Shown: piece after piece, positions 9,301 to 17,100 of the stretch
Numbering within the stretch: the stretch's first letter is position 1
Layout of the letters: each line of letters opens with the position of its first letter
DNA from: Pseudomonas sp. MM213
GTDB taxonomy: Bacteria > Pseudomonadota > Gammaproteobacteria > Pseudomonadales > Pseudomonadaceae
Assembly (NCBI RefSeq): GCF_020423045.1
Contig: NZ_CP081943.1
Location: forward strand, 2,170,001 to 2,234,000
Length of the DNA: 64,000 nt
Reading direction: 5' to 3'
Notes under the pieces: model-generated
Told to the model about the DNA's origin: nothing
Seen by the model: the letters and a program-made list of their open reading frames with translations, nothing else
Database searches by the model: none
Made by a program: the position numbers and the translations under genes

Positions 9301-9858
9301 CTAAGGCACGACCAACGTATCGCCGGCCTGGAGGAGAATATTGGTGGACATGTCACGCCCGGACATCAGATCGCTGTAATTGACTGGCAGGATCTGTTGC
9401 TTGGACCCGGTGAGTCGCACGACCTTGATTTCATCCTTGTCGGCAAACTTGTCGAGCCCGCCCGCCACGCTCAACACCTGCAGCACTGACGTTTGACCTG
9501 ATAAATGGACACTGCCTGGCTTCAACACTTTGCCCTGCACGTACACGAGATTGCCATCCGTGCTGGTGACGACAACGCTCACCTGCGGATCGGGTATGTA
9601 CTTTACAAGCTTGGCAGCAATTTTCTCTTCGACTGCGGTGGTATCGAGACCCGCCACATCGACTTGCCCTGCCAGCGGGAAGGTAATGCTTCCGTTGGGA
9701 AGAACGATCACGTCCTGCTTGAGCTTGTCTTCGCCCCAAACGGAAACGGCGAGCTTGTCACCCGGACTCAACCGGTATGCAGCATCGTTTGCGACGGCAT
9801 TGGAAATGCTGGGCATAACTGCCAGCGCGCAGACCACAGGTAACCAGAAACGCGACAT
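9301..9858 (-). CDS. Polysaccharide export protein (Wza/Poly_export family)
   Basis: A 185-residue periplasmic or outer-membrane export protein. After a signal peptide (cleavage near SNA-VAN) comes a Poly_export domain beginning YRLSPGDKLAVSVWGEDKL, followed by one SLBB domain near residues 105-180 (VYVQGKVLKPGSV). It is short compared with Escherichia coli Wza, and no lipobox cysteine follows the signal peptide, so it is probably not a classical lipoprotein. The start at 9858 has GGAGGG seven bases upstream; a longer frame adds 14 unlikely residues. It is the first gene of the minus-strand export operon; the promoter should lie in the AT-rich region 9859-10224. Confidence 0.9.
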   Translation of the reverse strand: MSRFWLPVVCALAVMPSISNAVANDAAYRLSPGDKLAVSVWGEDKLKQDVIVLPNGSITFPLAGQVDVAGLDTTAVEEKIAAKLVKYIPDPQVSVVVTSTDGNLVYVQGKVLKPGSVHLSGQTSVLQVLSVAGGLDKFADKDEIKVVRLTGSKQQILPVNYSDLMSGRDMSTNILLQAGDTLVVP

Positions 9859-10224
9859 CGGGATCCCTCCGCCTAAGTAGCCTTGCCAAGAGTCTTGCAT
9901 AAAAACCGGGGTAAATCACTCTTGCTCATTTTTAGGTCAAGGAAACGATCAAGGGGCTGTTTTTTGCGCTCAACGCCGTGCGGTTTTCGTCGGCCTGACG
10001 CCTCTATTGCCTGCCGGGAAACAGCTGGCGAAGGAAGTTTTTTATTTAACAATAAGTTGTCGTTAAACATATCGACCTCGATGTCTGCCTGCCAAATTAA
10101 TAGCACTCTGTTTAATAGAGCCCGTCATTCAGCTAATACATCGCCAAACCCACTAGCAGATCAAATTGATATCAATCACTAGTGTCAATACGCCACACAA
10201 TCGCCAGCAAAAACAAAAAGCTAG
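9859..10224. other. AT-rich intergenic region upstream of the export operon
   Basis: This 366 bp gap lies between the export operon and the small VPLPA-tailed gene, both on the minus strand. It is clearly richer in A and T than its surroundings (around 10030-10220), which suits a promoter and long untranslated leader for the export operon. No open frame with a credible ribosome-binding site was recognised, and no strong terminator hairpin with a T-run was found for the upstream gene. A regulator site cannot be named from the sequence. Confidence 0.4.
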
Positions 10225-10722
10225 CTACACCTTCCGCCGGTTGGCGACCATGACAAAACCGAATAACGCGGATGAAAACAACCAGGCGGCAGCAGCTAAC
10301 GGAACTGCATTCGATTGATTGCTGAGGGCATCATCCCCGCCACTCAAAACTTTACTTTGCGTACCTGAATCTGCCGTTAACTTGTCAACGGCAAGTTGCG
10401 CCATTAATCCGTCACAGGAAGAACTATTGACGGTAGCGCCCACCTTGGTGGCGGATTCTATAAGGCTGTTGAGTTGATTTTTTGCTGTATCAGCGAAGCT
10501 GGTATCGCTGGCCGAAGCTGCCGCACCAGGACCGTTTGCAACGGTTGAAGGGGCACCACCCTGCTCGGCGGCGGTCATGCCCGCTTTTGGACCATACGCT
10601 TGGCAAGCATCGCCCATGCGGTTAATTTCACGGGTCAAATTGGCCGTTTGTGCGGTGGCAATGGCCGCACCATTAAAGAGCACGCAGAACAAAACGGATT
10701 TGAGAACCAGTGATGAACGCAT
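10225..10722 (-). CDS. Small secreted protein with VPLPA/PEP-CTERM-like C-terminal signal
   Basis: A 165-residue protein with an N-terminal signal peptide (cleavage near ATAQT), a low-complexity Ala/Ser/Gly-rich middle and two cysteines (Cys40, Cys103) that could form a disulfide. The C-terminus is tripartite: VPLAA at 140-144, a hydrophobic helix to about 160, then NRRKV. This matches the layout of VPLPA-CTERM/PEP-CTERM sorting signals, which are cut by exosortases, although the second motif proline is an alanine. It is on the same strand as the export cassette and 366 bp upstream of it. The function is unknown; such proteins usually reach the surface or exopolysaccharide matrix. No exosortase gene is visible in this window. 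Confidence 0.75.
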   Translation of the reverse strand: MRSSLVLKSVLFCVLFNGAAIATAQTANLTREINRMGDACQAYGPKAGMTAAEQGGAPSTVANGPGAAASASDTSFADTAKNQLNSLIESATKVGATVNSSSCDGLMAQLAVDKLTADSGTQSKVLSGGDDALSNQSNAVPLAAAAWLFSSALFGFVMVANRRKV

Positions 10723-11005
10723 TGAAGCCCGCCTCCCTGCACACAGGGTTTTCCTGATATCGAATGAAGGATTCGTTACCCAGCTGATTGGAGCCTATAA
10801 GCACATAGCCAGCACGTCAATGGTCTGTCACAACAATAAATTAAAATAAAAATCAAGGCAGAATGGCGTCAATAAATCGACAATTAGTCCTCATCACAAC
10901 AAGGGTCTCTATCTCCTTGAAACGACTCAAACATGGGCATCAGCCCTACCGAAAACGGGCCTGAACGCTTTGCTTTTTCCTCGCCGAAACACCGGCGACA
11001 AAAAA

Positions 11006-11833
11006 CTATCGACGCTGGCCGCCATGCATCCACTCTCGCGGACTGACGCCGGTCTTGCGCCGAAATGCCCGGGCGAGCGCCGAAGGGCTTTCATACCCCA
11101 CTTCATCGGCAATCAGGGCAATGGACTTGCCTTCACGCAAGCGTTTCTGGGCCAGGCTGATGCGCCAGCTCACCAGGTAATCCACCGGGGTCTGCCCCAC
11201 CACCTGACGAAAGTGTTCGGCAAAACTGGCCCGGGACATGTTGGCCGCCGTCGACAACTCAGCCACAGTCCAGGACTTGCCGGGCGTGTCGTGCATCAGG
11301 CTTAACGAGCGTGCCAGGCGCGGGTCGGCGAGACCGGCCATCATGCCGGGGCTTTGTTCGCGATTGGTCAGAATGTGCCGCAGCAACTGGATCACCAGCA
11401 CTTCGAACAAGCGGTCCATCATCGCTTCGCGACCGCAAATGCCGCCGAAGGCTTCGTTGAACAACCAGTCCAGCGTACCGGCCATGGTCGGCACTTCATC
11501 GAGATCAAGTACCAGGTAATCGGGCAACGCCGCCGCCAGCGCATTCCCCGCACCGCCATCGAACGTCAGCGAGGCGCACACCAGTTGCGTGTCAGGCGTG
11601 TCAGCGGCAATCAGTCGGTGGCGGTAAGGCCGAGGGAAGAAAATCAAGGTGGGGGTGTTGAGCTCAATCGCGCGCTCATCGGCCAGTTTCAGGGTCAGCT
11701 CGCCGGATTGCAGCAGATGGAGGTGCCCGCAGGCCTGATCACCATCAAAACCGGTGGTGCCGCAAAAGGTCCCGCTGTGGAAGGTACCGGCGCTGACGCC
11801 GAAATGGCTGAGCAAGGTGGACAAGCGATCCAT
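11006..11833 (-). CDS. AraC-family transcriptional regulator (cupin_6 sensor domain)
   Basis: A 275-residue regulator. The N-terminal half is a cupin-type sensor domain (HLHLLQSGELTLKL near 37-50, PYRHRLI near 70). The C-terminal half, from about 175, holds the two helix-turn-helix units of AraC proteins: SWTVAELSTAANMSRASFAE, then ALIADEVGYESPSALARAFR and the closing KTGVSPREW. It is divergent from the CMD-family gene with 134 bp between them, the usual arrangement for this subfamily, so that gene and grxC are its likely targets. The inducer is unknown. Confidence 0.9.
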   Translation of the reverse strand: MDRLSTLLSHFGVSAGTFHSGTFCGTTGFDGDQACGHLHLLQSGELTLKLADERAIELNTPTLIFFPRPYRHRLIAADTPDTQLVCASLTFDGGAGNALAAALPDYLVLDLDEVPTMAGTLDWLFNEAFGGICGREAMMDRLFEVLVIQLLRHILTNREQSPGMMAGLADPRLARSLSLMHDTPGKSWTVAELSTAANMSRASFAEHFRQVVGQTPVDYLVSWRISLAQKRLREGKSIALIADEVGYESPSALARAFRRKTGVSPREWMHGGQRR

Positions 11834-11967
11834 GGACAGACTCCTGGCGGCATATCTGGACGATCAGTCGCATATCCTCGACGATTTGCAGCCAATAGAC
11901 CAGCACTCGTCATTAGCATGGACCCCGTACCCAGCGCACACCGCGCCGTCATCTACGGAGATCCACC

Positions 11968-12486
11968 ATGAGCCGCATCAACACCCTGAGCCTCGAGCAC
12001 GCCACCGACACCACTCGCCCGCTGCTGGAAGGCGTGCAGAAAAAAATCGGTTTTTTGCCCAATGTCTTCAAGACGCTGGCGCATGCTCCCGCCGTGCTGT
12101 CCTCTTATCTGCAACAGTCTGCGACCCTCGGTAAAACGTCACTGAGCGCCACCGAGAAAGAAGCGATCTTCCTCGCCACGTCCCAGGTGAATGGGTGCGA
12201 CTACTGCCTCGCGGCCCACACATTGTTTGCCGGCAAGGCCGGGTTATCCGCGCAAGACATCCTCAGCGCCCGCAGCGGCCAGCTCAATGCCTTTGCCACC
12301 CTCGCCCGGCAGATCACCGAAAGCCGTGGCCACCTGGGCAGCGAGCAGATCGCAGCGGCACGGGCAGCCGGGATCAACGACAGCAAGATTGTCGAAGTGA
12401 TCGCTCACGTGGCCTCGCAGACCTTGACCAATTACCTCAACAACGTCGCCCTGACCGAGATTGATTTTCCGGCCATCGATGCTTGA
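11968..12486 (+). CDS. Carboxymuconolactone decarboxylase (AhpD-like) family protein
   Basis: A 172-residue alpha-helical protein with the alkylhydroperoxidase D-like core: two acidic residues at 63 and 65 followed by CDYCLAAH, giving Cys77, Cys80 and His84. These form the redox centre in AhpD-like proteins, which reduce peroxides or act as disulfide reductases. The family also contains true decarboxylases, but the CxxC and peroxidase-type context favour a redox role. It is divergent from an AraC regulator and lies 27 bp upstream of a glutaredoxin gene, suggesting a small redox-stress operon. The start codon follows GGAGATCCACC. Confidence 0.85.
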   Translation: MSRINTLSLEHATDTTRPLLEGVQKKIGFLPNVFKTLAHAPAVLSSYLQQSATLGKTSLSATEKEAIFLATSQVNGCDYCLAAHTLFAGKAGLSAQDILSARSGQLNAFATLARQITESRGHLGSEQIAAARAAGINDSKIVEVIAHVASQTLTNYLNNVALTEIDFPAIDA

Positions 12487-12513
12487 ACGACTGTCTATTC
12501 GGGAGAACCGCTG

Positions 12514-12765
12514 ATGAACACCGTGACGCTCTATACCACTGACACTTGCCCTTATTGCCGCAACGCCAAGATTTTGCTGGCGAGCCGAGGCATTGCGGCA
12601 CAGGAAATAAACGTTCAATCGGAACCTGGGAAGTTTGAGGAGATGCTCAGCCGCAGCGGGCGCCGTAGCGTGCCGCAGATTTTTATCGGTGATGTGCATG
12701 TTGGAGGGTTTGACGAGCTGGCCAAACTTGATCGTCAGGGGGGGTTGATGTCGATGCTTGCTTGA
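12514..12765 (+). CDS. grxC: Glutaredoxin 3
   Basis: An 83-residue thioredoxin-fold protein with the dithiol active site CPYC (Cys12, Cys15) and the cis-proline segment RSVPQIFIGD near residue 50, followed by VGGFDEL, the glutathione-binding end of glutaredoxins. It reduces disulfides and protein-glutathione adducts in the cytoplasm using glutathione. The length is normal for GrxC. It lies just after the CMD-family gene on the same strand and may recycle it. Note that many pseudomonads carry another grxC elsewhere, so this could be a paralogue. Confidence 0.9.
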   Translation: MNTVTLYTTDTCPYCRNAKILLASRGIAAQEINVQSEPGKFEEMLSRSGRRSVPQIFIGDVHVGGFDELAKLDRQGGLMSMLA

Positions 12766-12790
12766 GGCCGGTGACGGTTTTTTTGGGGGG

Positions 12791-13078
12791 GTACATATCC
12801 GTTGTTGTGGTAACGGCGGCTATTGGTTTCGCCCTTACGGCGAGTCACTTGGAAAAGCGCCAAGTAACCAAGCGCCTGCGCCCCTGACGTACGGTGGCTC
12901 GCTAAGGCTCGCCATGCCCTCGCTCCGGTCCTGCTCCGTGGGCCCGCCGCCATCGGCCATCCATGGCCGGGGGCGGCTAACCCGGCATCCATGCCGGGTT
13001 GCCCACTGCGCAGAACCTCCACTCGGCCTTCCGACGGGGCAGATCAAGATCAAAAACCAAAGCAAAGCAAAAGCGAGG
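12791..13078 (+). repeat. Long intergenic repeat, copy A
   Basis: A ~290 bp non-coding element found three times in the window; copies B (13410-13660) and C (16485-16776) are inverted relative to this one. All share the end GTACATATCC, the internal segment GGTTTCGCCCTTACGGCGAG, a GC-rich palindromic middle (CCCGGCATCCATGCCGGGTT) and a tail with GATCAAGATCAAAA. Spurious frames cross it on both strands. It lacks transposase and terminal features of an insertion sequence, so it may be a non-autonomous repeat. Confidence 0.75.
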
Positions 13079-13120
13079 CGGCCTGCCAGCCGACCTGTTT
13101 CTTTGCTCGTACGCATTCCC

Positions 13121-13221
13121 CTGTAGGAGCCGGCTTGCTGGCGATGGACGCCAACGATAACGCGGGCTGTCTGAATGAGCGCGGTGCCTACACGCTTTTC
13201 GCGAGCAGGCTCGCTCCCACT
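13121..13221. repeat. REP half-sites, mixed types
   Basis: The left part (13121-13147) is a REP of the CTGTAGGAGCCGGCTTGCTGG type. The right part (about 13196-13221) has the GCGAGCAGGCTCGCTCCCAC type. The two arms are not complementary, so this is not a normal inverted REP pair but two different REP classes side by side. Confidence 0.7.
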
Positions 13222-13258
13222 GTTGAACGTATGCGTTCCGAATACACACGCATTTCCC

Positions 13259-13350
13259 CTGTAGGAGCCGGCTTGCTGGCGATAGCGGTGGATCAGTCAA
13301 CGTATGTATTGGCTGGGCAGACGCCATCGCCAGCAAGCCGGCTCCTACAG
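13259..13350. repeat. REPIN (inverted REP pair)
   Basis: Two REP sequences of the GTAGGAGCCGGCTTGCTGGCG type face each other around a short variable centre, so the whole could fold into one long hairpin. Such doublets are dispersed in Pseudomonas by RAYT transposases. Confidence 0.85.
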
Positions 13351-13409
13351 GGATCGGCGTACGCTTTTGATTTTCACCACTCATCAGGCCGAGCGTTAGC
13401 TCGCCTTCA

Positions 13410-13660
13410 GCTTTTGATCTTGAGGTACACGCCCCCTCGAGAGGCCGAGCGCAGGTTCTGCGTAGTGGGCAACCCGGCATGGATGCCGGGTTAGCCGCGC
13501 ACGGCCATGGATGGCCGATCGCGGCGGGCCCACGGAGCAGGACCGGAGCGAGCCACCGAACGAAAGGGGCAAGAGCCCTTGGTTACTTGGGGCTTTTCCA
13601 AGTGACTCGCCGTAAGGGCGAAACCAATAGCGGCCATAACCGCAGAAATGGATATGTACA
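13410..13660 (-). repeat. Long intergenic repeat, copy B (inverted)
   Basis: This copy runs opposite to copy A, from the CTTTTGATCTTG end to the GATATGTACA end. It keeps the CCCGGCATGGATGCCGGGTT palindrome and the ACTCGCCGTAAGGGCGAAAC segment but has lost a block of about 30 bp (the GGCATGGCGAGCC region) present in A and C. Together with A it brackets a cluster of REP elements. Confidence 0.75.
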
Positions 13661-13690
13661 CATGAAAGAAAATAGTCGCCGGATAGACCG

Positions 13691-13717
13691 CTATCGCCGG
13701 CAAGCCAGCTCCTACAG
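13691..13717. repeat. Single REP half-site
   Basis: One unpaired REP (CTATCGCCGGCAAGCCAGCT then CCTACAG) directly after copy B of the long repeat. No partner in inverted orientation is close by. Confidence 0.6.
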
Positions 13718-13787
13718 GGGCCGGGTACATCCGCAAGAGTCGGGGCATATGGGCAAACACGCAAAGGGCGCTCTATGATTGAACCCT

Positions 13788-14189
13788 ATGACCACGTCGA
13801 TGCCGATCCGCCAACCCTGCCCGCCCGGTGCCTGCAACTGCGAGCGTGAACCGCTGCTGGAAAAAGCGGGCGCGGACCTGCGCATCCTGTTCCTGACCCG
13901 CACCGAGGAAAAACGCCTGCTCGACCGCCTGGAAAACCTCCAGAGCCTGAGCGACCTCGAACGGCTGCAACAGCGGATGTTCGAACAACTGGGCATCCGG
14001 GTCGAAATCGCCCCCGGCTTCAACGAAGTCCGCACCATGCGCGGCATCGCCATCTCCATCGGCGAATTGCCGGGGCTGTGCCGCAAAACCCGCCAGGCGA
14101 TCCCGGCCGCGATTCGTCGCGGGCTGGAAAAACGGCCGGAAATCGCCTACGAACTGCTCAACGCCAACGACCTGCTGCGCGACGCTTGA
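13788..14189 (+). CDS. Conserved hypothetical protein with N-terminal CxC
   Basis: A 133-residue soluble protein from the ATG at 13788; a TTG nine bases earlier is also possible. The N-terminus has a cysteine cluster (PCPPGACNCERE) that could bind a metal. The middle (about 35-70) is charged and probably helical (TEEKRLLDRLENLQ). No known catalytic motif was recognised, and I cannot name a function. Coding-type base use and clean ends support a real gene. It follows the repeat cluster and precedes the DUF3303 gene on the same strand. Confidence 0.65.
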   Translation: MTTSMPIRQPCPPGACNCEREPLLEKAGADLRILFLTRTEEKRLLDRLENLQSLSDLERLQQRMFEQLGIRVEIAPGFNEVRTMRGIAISIGELPGLCRKTRQAIPAAIRRGLEKRPEIAYELLNANDLLRDA

Positions 14190-14394
14190 CGGCTGAATGC
14201 CCCCCAACACTCCCGAATGCCACGAAAGAGGATCAGCGGTCGTACGCGAATCCCGGCGCGCTGCTATGCCTTCTCAAAGGGAGAAAGACATTCAAGCCCG
14301 TCAGGATGAAGCGGGAAACAGGCGTGACCGTGGTCCCGGCGCCAGCCAGGTGCGCGAAGAGCAACAGGTGCCAATCCCTATCAGGAGGTGGCAG

Positions 14395-14673
14395 ATGTTA
14401 TTCATGGTCAGTTGGTCAATCAGTCCGCAAAACCGCAACAGCGCGATCAAGCGCTTTCTCGAGACCCAAGGTGCCCCGCCCCCCGGCGTCAAGATGCTCG
14501 GGCGCTGGCATGCCGTCGGTGGCTCGAGCGGTTTTGGCATCGCGGAAACCGACGATGCCGTACAGATTCAAAAATGGGTGCTGCAATGGAGTGACCTGAT
14601 GAGCATGGAGGTTCATGCTGCACTCACCGATGAGCAGGCTGGGCCGCTGCTGGCGGCGGCTGTCAGCAAGTAA
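14395..14673 (+). CDS. DUF3303 domain protein
   Basis: A 92-residue protein with the compact ferredoxin-like pattern of DUF3303: MLFMVSWSISPQNRNSAIKR, then PPGVKMLGRWHAVGGSSGF, then WSDLMSMEV. Function is unknown; these small alpha/beta barrel proteins are often annotated as stress-related. The start at 14395 has AGGAGG eight bases upstream, whereas the longer frame starting at 14197 adds 66 arginine-rich residues with no ribosome-binding site and was rejected. Confidence 0.8.
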   Translation: MLFMVSWSISPQNRNSAIKRFLETQGAPPPGVKMLGRWHAVGGSSGFGIAETDDAVQIQKWVLQWSDLMSMEVHAALTDEQAGPLLAAAVSK

Positions 14674-14931
14674 TAATCGTCGGGGCGGCGAGTCTTGCTC
14701 GCCGCCACGACGCAGGCGCTCTGTCAGCGTCAGGCTTTAGATCCTGCTACATCTTGATTCCCACCCGCCGCCGCATCTCGGCAGTGATTGCCTGAGCAGC
14801 AGAGCGATACGCCGGGGGAAAATTCAATGGGGGTTGAAACTGCCCTGACAGACGGGCAGATGGCCGGGCACTGGGCACGCCGGCAAGTGAATATACTCAG
14901 CGGGAGTGGACACATCCTCCGGAGAGCAATC

Positions 14932-15384
14932 ATGCGAACGGTTCACGTCATCACCCCCGAAAAAACCCCGGGGCCGGTCAATGTGGTGGGTGAGGCGATC
15001 ACGGTTCTCGCCGGCGGCGATCTGAGCAAACCCTTTGAAATGCACATTCAGGAAGGCGTGCAAGGGGGCGGGCCGCCGCTGCATTTCCATCCGTGGGACG
15101 AGGCTTTCTACGTTACCGACGGGCAGGTCGAAGTGACGGTCGAGGGCAAGTCCACCACCGTTTCTGCTGGCGGCTACGTGCATATTCCTGGTGGGTCGAT
15201 CCATGCCTACAAGAACATCAGCGCGACCGCGAGGATGATTGGCGTGGTGTCCGACCCACGCGGCGGTCAGTTTTTTACGGCGGTGGACCGGCTGAGGGTG
15301 CCGGAGGATTTGCCGCGAATCCTGGAGATTGCCGAAGCGCACGGGGTTACGTTTCTGATTCCGAAATCACCGCAGCCCCTGTAG
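14932..15384 (+). CDS. Cupin domain protein
   Basis: A 150-residue single-domain cupin. Motif 1 is GGGPPLHFHPWDEAFYVTDGQVEV (two histidines and a glutamate as likely metal ligands, about residues 43-66, quoted here in part as PPLHFHPWDEAFYV) and motif 2 is GGYVHIPGGSIHAYKN around 83. A metal-dependent dioxygenase, isomerase or sensor role is possible; no substrate can be named. The start has GGAGAG eight bases upstream; the 48-residue upstream extension lacks one. The TAG stop codon is supplied by the first bases of the REPIN that begins at 15379. Confidence 0.8.
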   Translation: MRTVHVITPEKTPGPVNVVGEAITVLAGGDLSKPFEMHIQEGVQGGGPPLHFHPWDEAFYVTDGQVEVTVEGKSTTVSAGGYVHIPGGSIHAYKNISATARMIGVVSDPRGGQFFTAVDRLRVPEDLPRILEIAEAHGVTFLIPKSPQPL

Positions 15385-15448
15385 GAGCCAGGCTTGCCGG
15401 CGAAGGGGCCTGTCAGTACGCCTTCGCCGGCAAGCCTGGCTCCTACAA
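15379..15448. repeat. REPIN overlapping the end of the cupin gene
   Basis: A compact inverted REP pair (GTAGGAGCCAGGCTTGCCGG facing its complement) with a short centre. Its first bases form the stop codon of the cupin gene, so the element was inserted, or the gene was trimmed, exactly at the 3' end. Confidence 0.85.
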
Positions 15449-15456
15449 AAAGCTGG

Positions 15457-16170
15457 TCAAGCGGCGCCACCTTTGGCCTGCTGCTCCAGATGCACCTGCA
15501 AATCCGGATCTATCTGCAACGCCGCCGCCAGCTCATCCAGGTAGCTGCGCTCGGCGTCTTGCTGATCGTCCACCAACATCACGCTGGCCAGGTACATTTC
15601 CGCCGCAATCGCCGGGTCCGTCGCCGACTGCGCCACATCCGCGGGATCCAGCGGCCGGGCGACTTCATCATCCAGCCATTGCTGCAGTTCCGGGTCATCG
15701 GTATGGCGGCCGATTTCAGTGCTGATCATTTGTTTCTCGGCGTCGTCGATCCGGCCATCGGCCTTCGCCGCCGCGATCAATGCGCGCAGAACCGCGTGGC
15801 TGTGGTCCTCGACTTCCGGGCCGGAGAGCAGATCCACGGTGCGCGGCGCCTGTTGCGGCGCGGCTGCCTGGCTACTTTGCCAGGCCTGATACGCCTGAAA
15901 AGCCATCATCCCCAGGGACGCCAACGCTGCGTAGTTGGTGCCCCCACCCGAGCGAGTCTGGGTCGCGCCGCCCATGCCCGAACCGCCGCCCAGCAAGCCC
16001 CCGAGCAAACCGCCCAACCCGGCGTTTGCACCGCCACTGCCGCCCAACAGGCCACCGAGCAACCCGCCAAGACCGCCGCCCATACCGCCTTGAGGTGCGC
16101 CGCCACCTTGCTGCGTCATCGAGCCCTGACCGGCTCGCAAGAGTTGTTCGAGCAAATCGCTGGTGTTCAT
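15457..16170 (-). CDS. DUF533 / TerB-like (YebE family) protein
   Basis: A 237-residue protein. The N-terminus MNTSDLLEQLLRAGQGSM is followed by a glycine-leucine repeat region (about 25-85, GGLLGGLLGG units). A short hydrophobic stretch comes next, then a C-terminal TerB-like helical domain (about 110-235). There, acidic helices such as AAAKADGRIDDAEKQMI match the DUF533/YebE family. YebE is an inner-membrane protein of unknown role, often induced by envelope stress. The start at 16170 is preceded by a purine-rich AGGACGTC; a 13-codon longer form is possible but less likely. Confidence 0.85.
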   Translation of the reverse strand: MNTSDLLEQLLRAGQGSMTQQGGGAPQGGMGGGLGGLLGGLLGGSGGANAGLGGLLGGLLGGGSGMGGATQTRSGGGTNYAALASLGMMAFQAYQAWQSSQAAAPQQAPRTVDLLSGPEVEDHSHAVLRALIAAAKADGRIDDAEKQMISTEIGRHTDDPELQQWLDDEVARPLDPADVAQSATDPAIAAEMYLASVMLVDDQQDAERSYLDELAAALQIDPDLQVHLEQQAKGGAA

Positions 16171-16344
16171 GACGACGTCCTCATCGGTTGGAGTTATCCA
16201 GTCAGGCAACGATAGTCCTCGTACGCCGTTGCGCCATTACCGTTTGGCTGACTTCGCTGTCTGTGGTGTTCAAGCGTTTTGGTGGGTATCCATTATTAAC
16301 GCTCGGCCTGATGAGTGGCGAAAATCAAAAGCGTACGCGATTCC

Positions 16345-16446
16345 CTGTAGGAGCCGGCTTGCCGGCGAAAATCGTCGGGGCAACGCGTTCATTCAGACAG
16401 CACGCGTTATCGTTCACGTCCATCGCCGGCAAGCCGGCTCCTACAG
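16345..16446. repeat. REPIN
   Basis: Inverted REP pair (GTAGGAGCCGGCTTGCCGGCG and its complement) around a centre containing CACGCG-type sequence, upstream of the DUF533 gene. Confidence 0.85.
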
Positions 16447-16484
16447 TTGATTGGTGCCATGGCCAATTACCGCGTCTGCTGCTG

Positions 16485-16776
16485 TTGCTTTGCTTTGCTT
16501 TGCTTTGCTTTTGATTTTGATCTGCCCCGTCGGAAGGCCGAGCGGAGGTTCTGCGCAGTGGGCAACCCGGCAAGGATGCCGGGTTAGCCGCCCCCGGCCA
16601 GGGATGGCCGATGGCGGCGGGCCCACGAAGCAGGACCGGAGCGAGGGCATGGCGAGCCTTAGCGAGCCACCGTACGTCAGGGGCAAAGCCTTTTGGTTCC
16701 TTTTTGGCGTTTGAAAAAGGGACTCGCTGTAAGAGCGAAACCAATAGCCGCCGTTACCGCAGGAATGGATATGTAC
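16485..16776 (-). repeat. Long intergenic repeat, copy C (inverted), with TTGCT tandem repeat
   Basis: A third copy of the ~290 bp element, in the same orientation as B. It retains the GGCATGGCGAGCCTTAGCGA block lost in B. Its left edge carries five tandem TTGCT units (16485-16509), a likely slippage site; copy A has only the complementary remnant CAAAGCAAAGC. The rest of 16171-17100 holds only REP elements and the pcs promoter; no gene was recognised there. Confidence 0.75.
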
Positions 16777-16807
16777 ACCCTCAAAAAATTCGTCGCCTGA
16801 CACTAGG

Positions 16808-16838
16808 CCATCGCCGGCAAGCCGGTCTCACTCCCACA
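16808..16838. repeat. Single REP half-site
   Basis: One unpaired REP of the CCATCGCCGGCAAGCCGGTC type between copy C of the long repeat and the pcs gene. Confidence 0.6.
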
Positions 16839-17100
16839 TGGGCTCCGGGTACACCCGCAAAATCAGGTCAGCAATCAGCCCCCTGAAATGGACGCAAGCG
16901 CAGTACGACAAAGACATTCCCCTCGGTGAAGGATTTCATACCCAACACCACAGTATTTTTTGACGACCCAGCTAAGATTTACAGACGGTGAACCTTATTC
17001 CCGGATTTCCGGTCGATACCTGCAACCCGACCCGGTTCGCCACCGCCCCCGATAAACGAGGGTGATGACTGGCTTGCTTCACTTTCTGGAGAACGCCCCC

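Noticed and set aside
12758..13778. Several 90-170 codon frames across the repeat cluster on both strands
   Set aside because: They lie on the REP elements and the long intergenic repeat and give the same peptides at each copy of the repeat. No start signals or domains.
14197..14394. N-terminal extension of the DUF3303 gene
   Set aside because: Arginine-rich, no ribosome-binding site, and the family begins exactly at the ATG at 14395 behind AGGAGG.
12791..16776. Possibility that the long repeats are a CRISPR array or insertion sequence
   Set aside because: Unit length (~290 bp), variable spacing and mixed orientation do not fit CRISPR, and no transposase or defined terminal inverted repeats are present.
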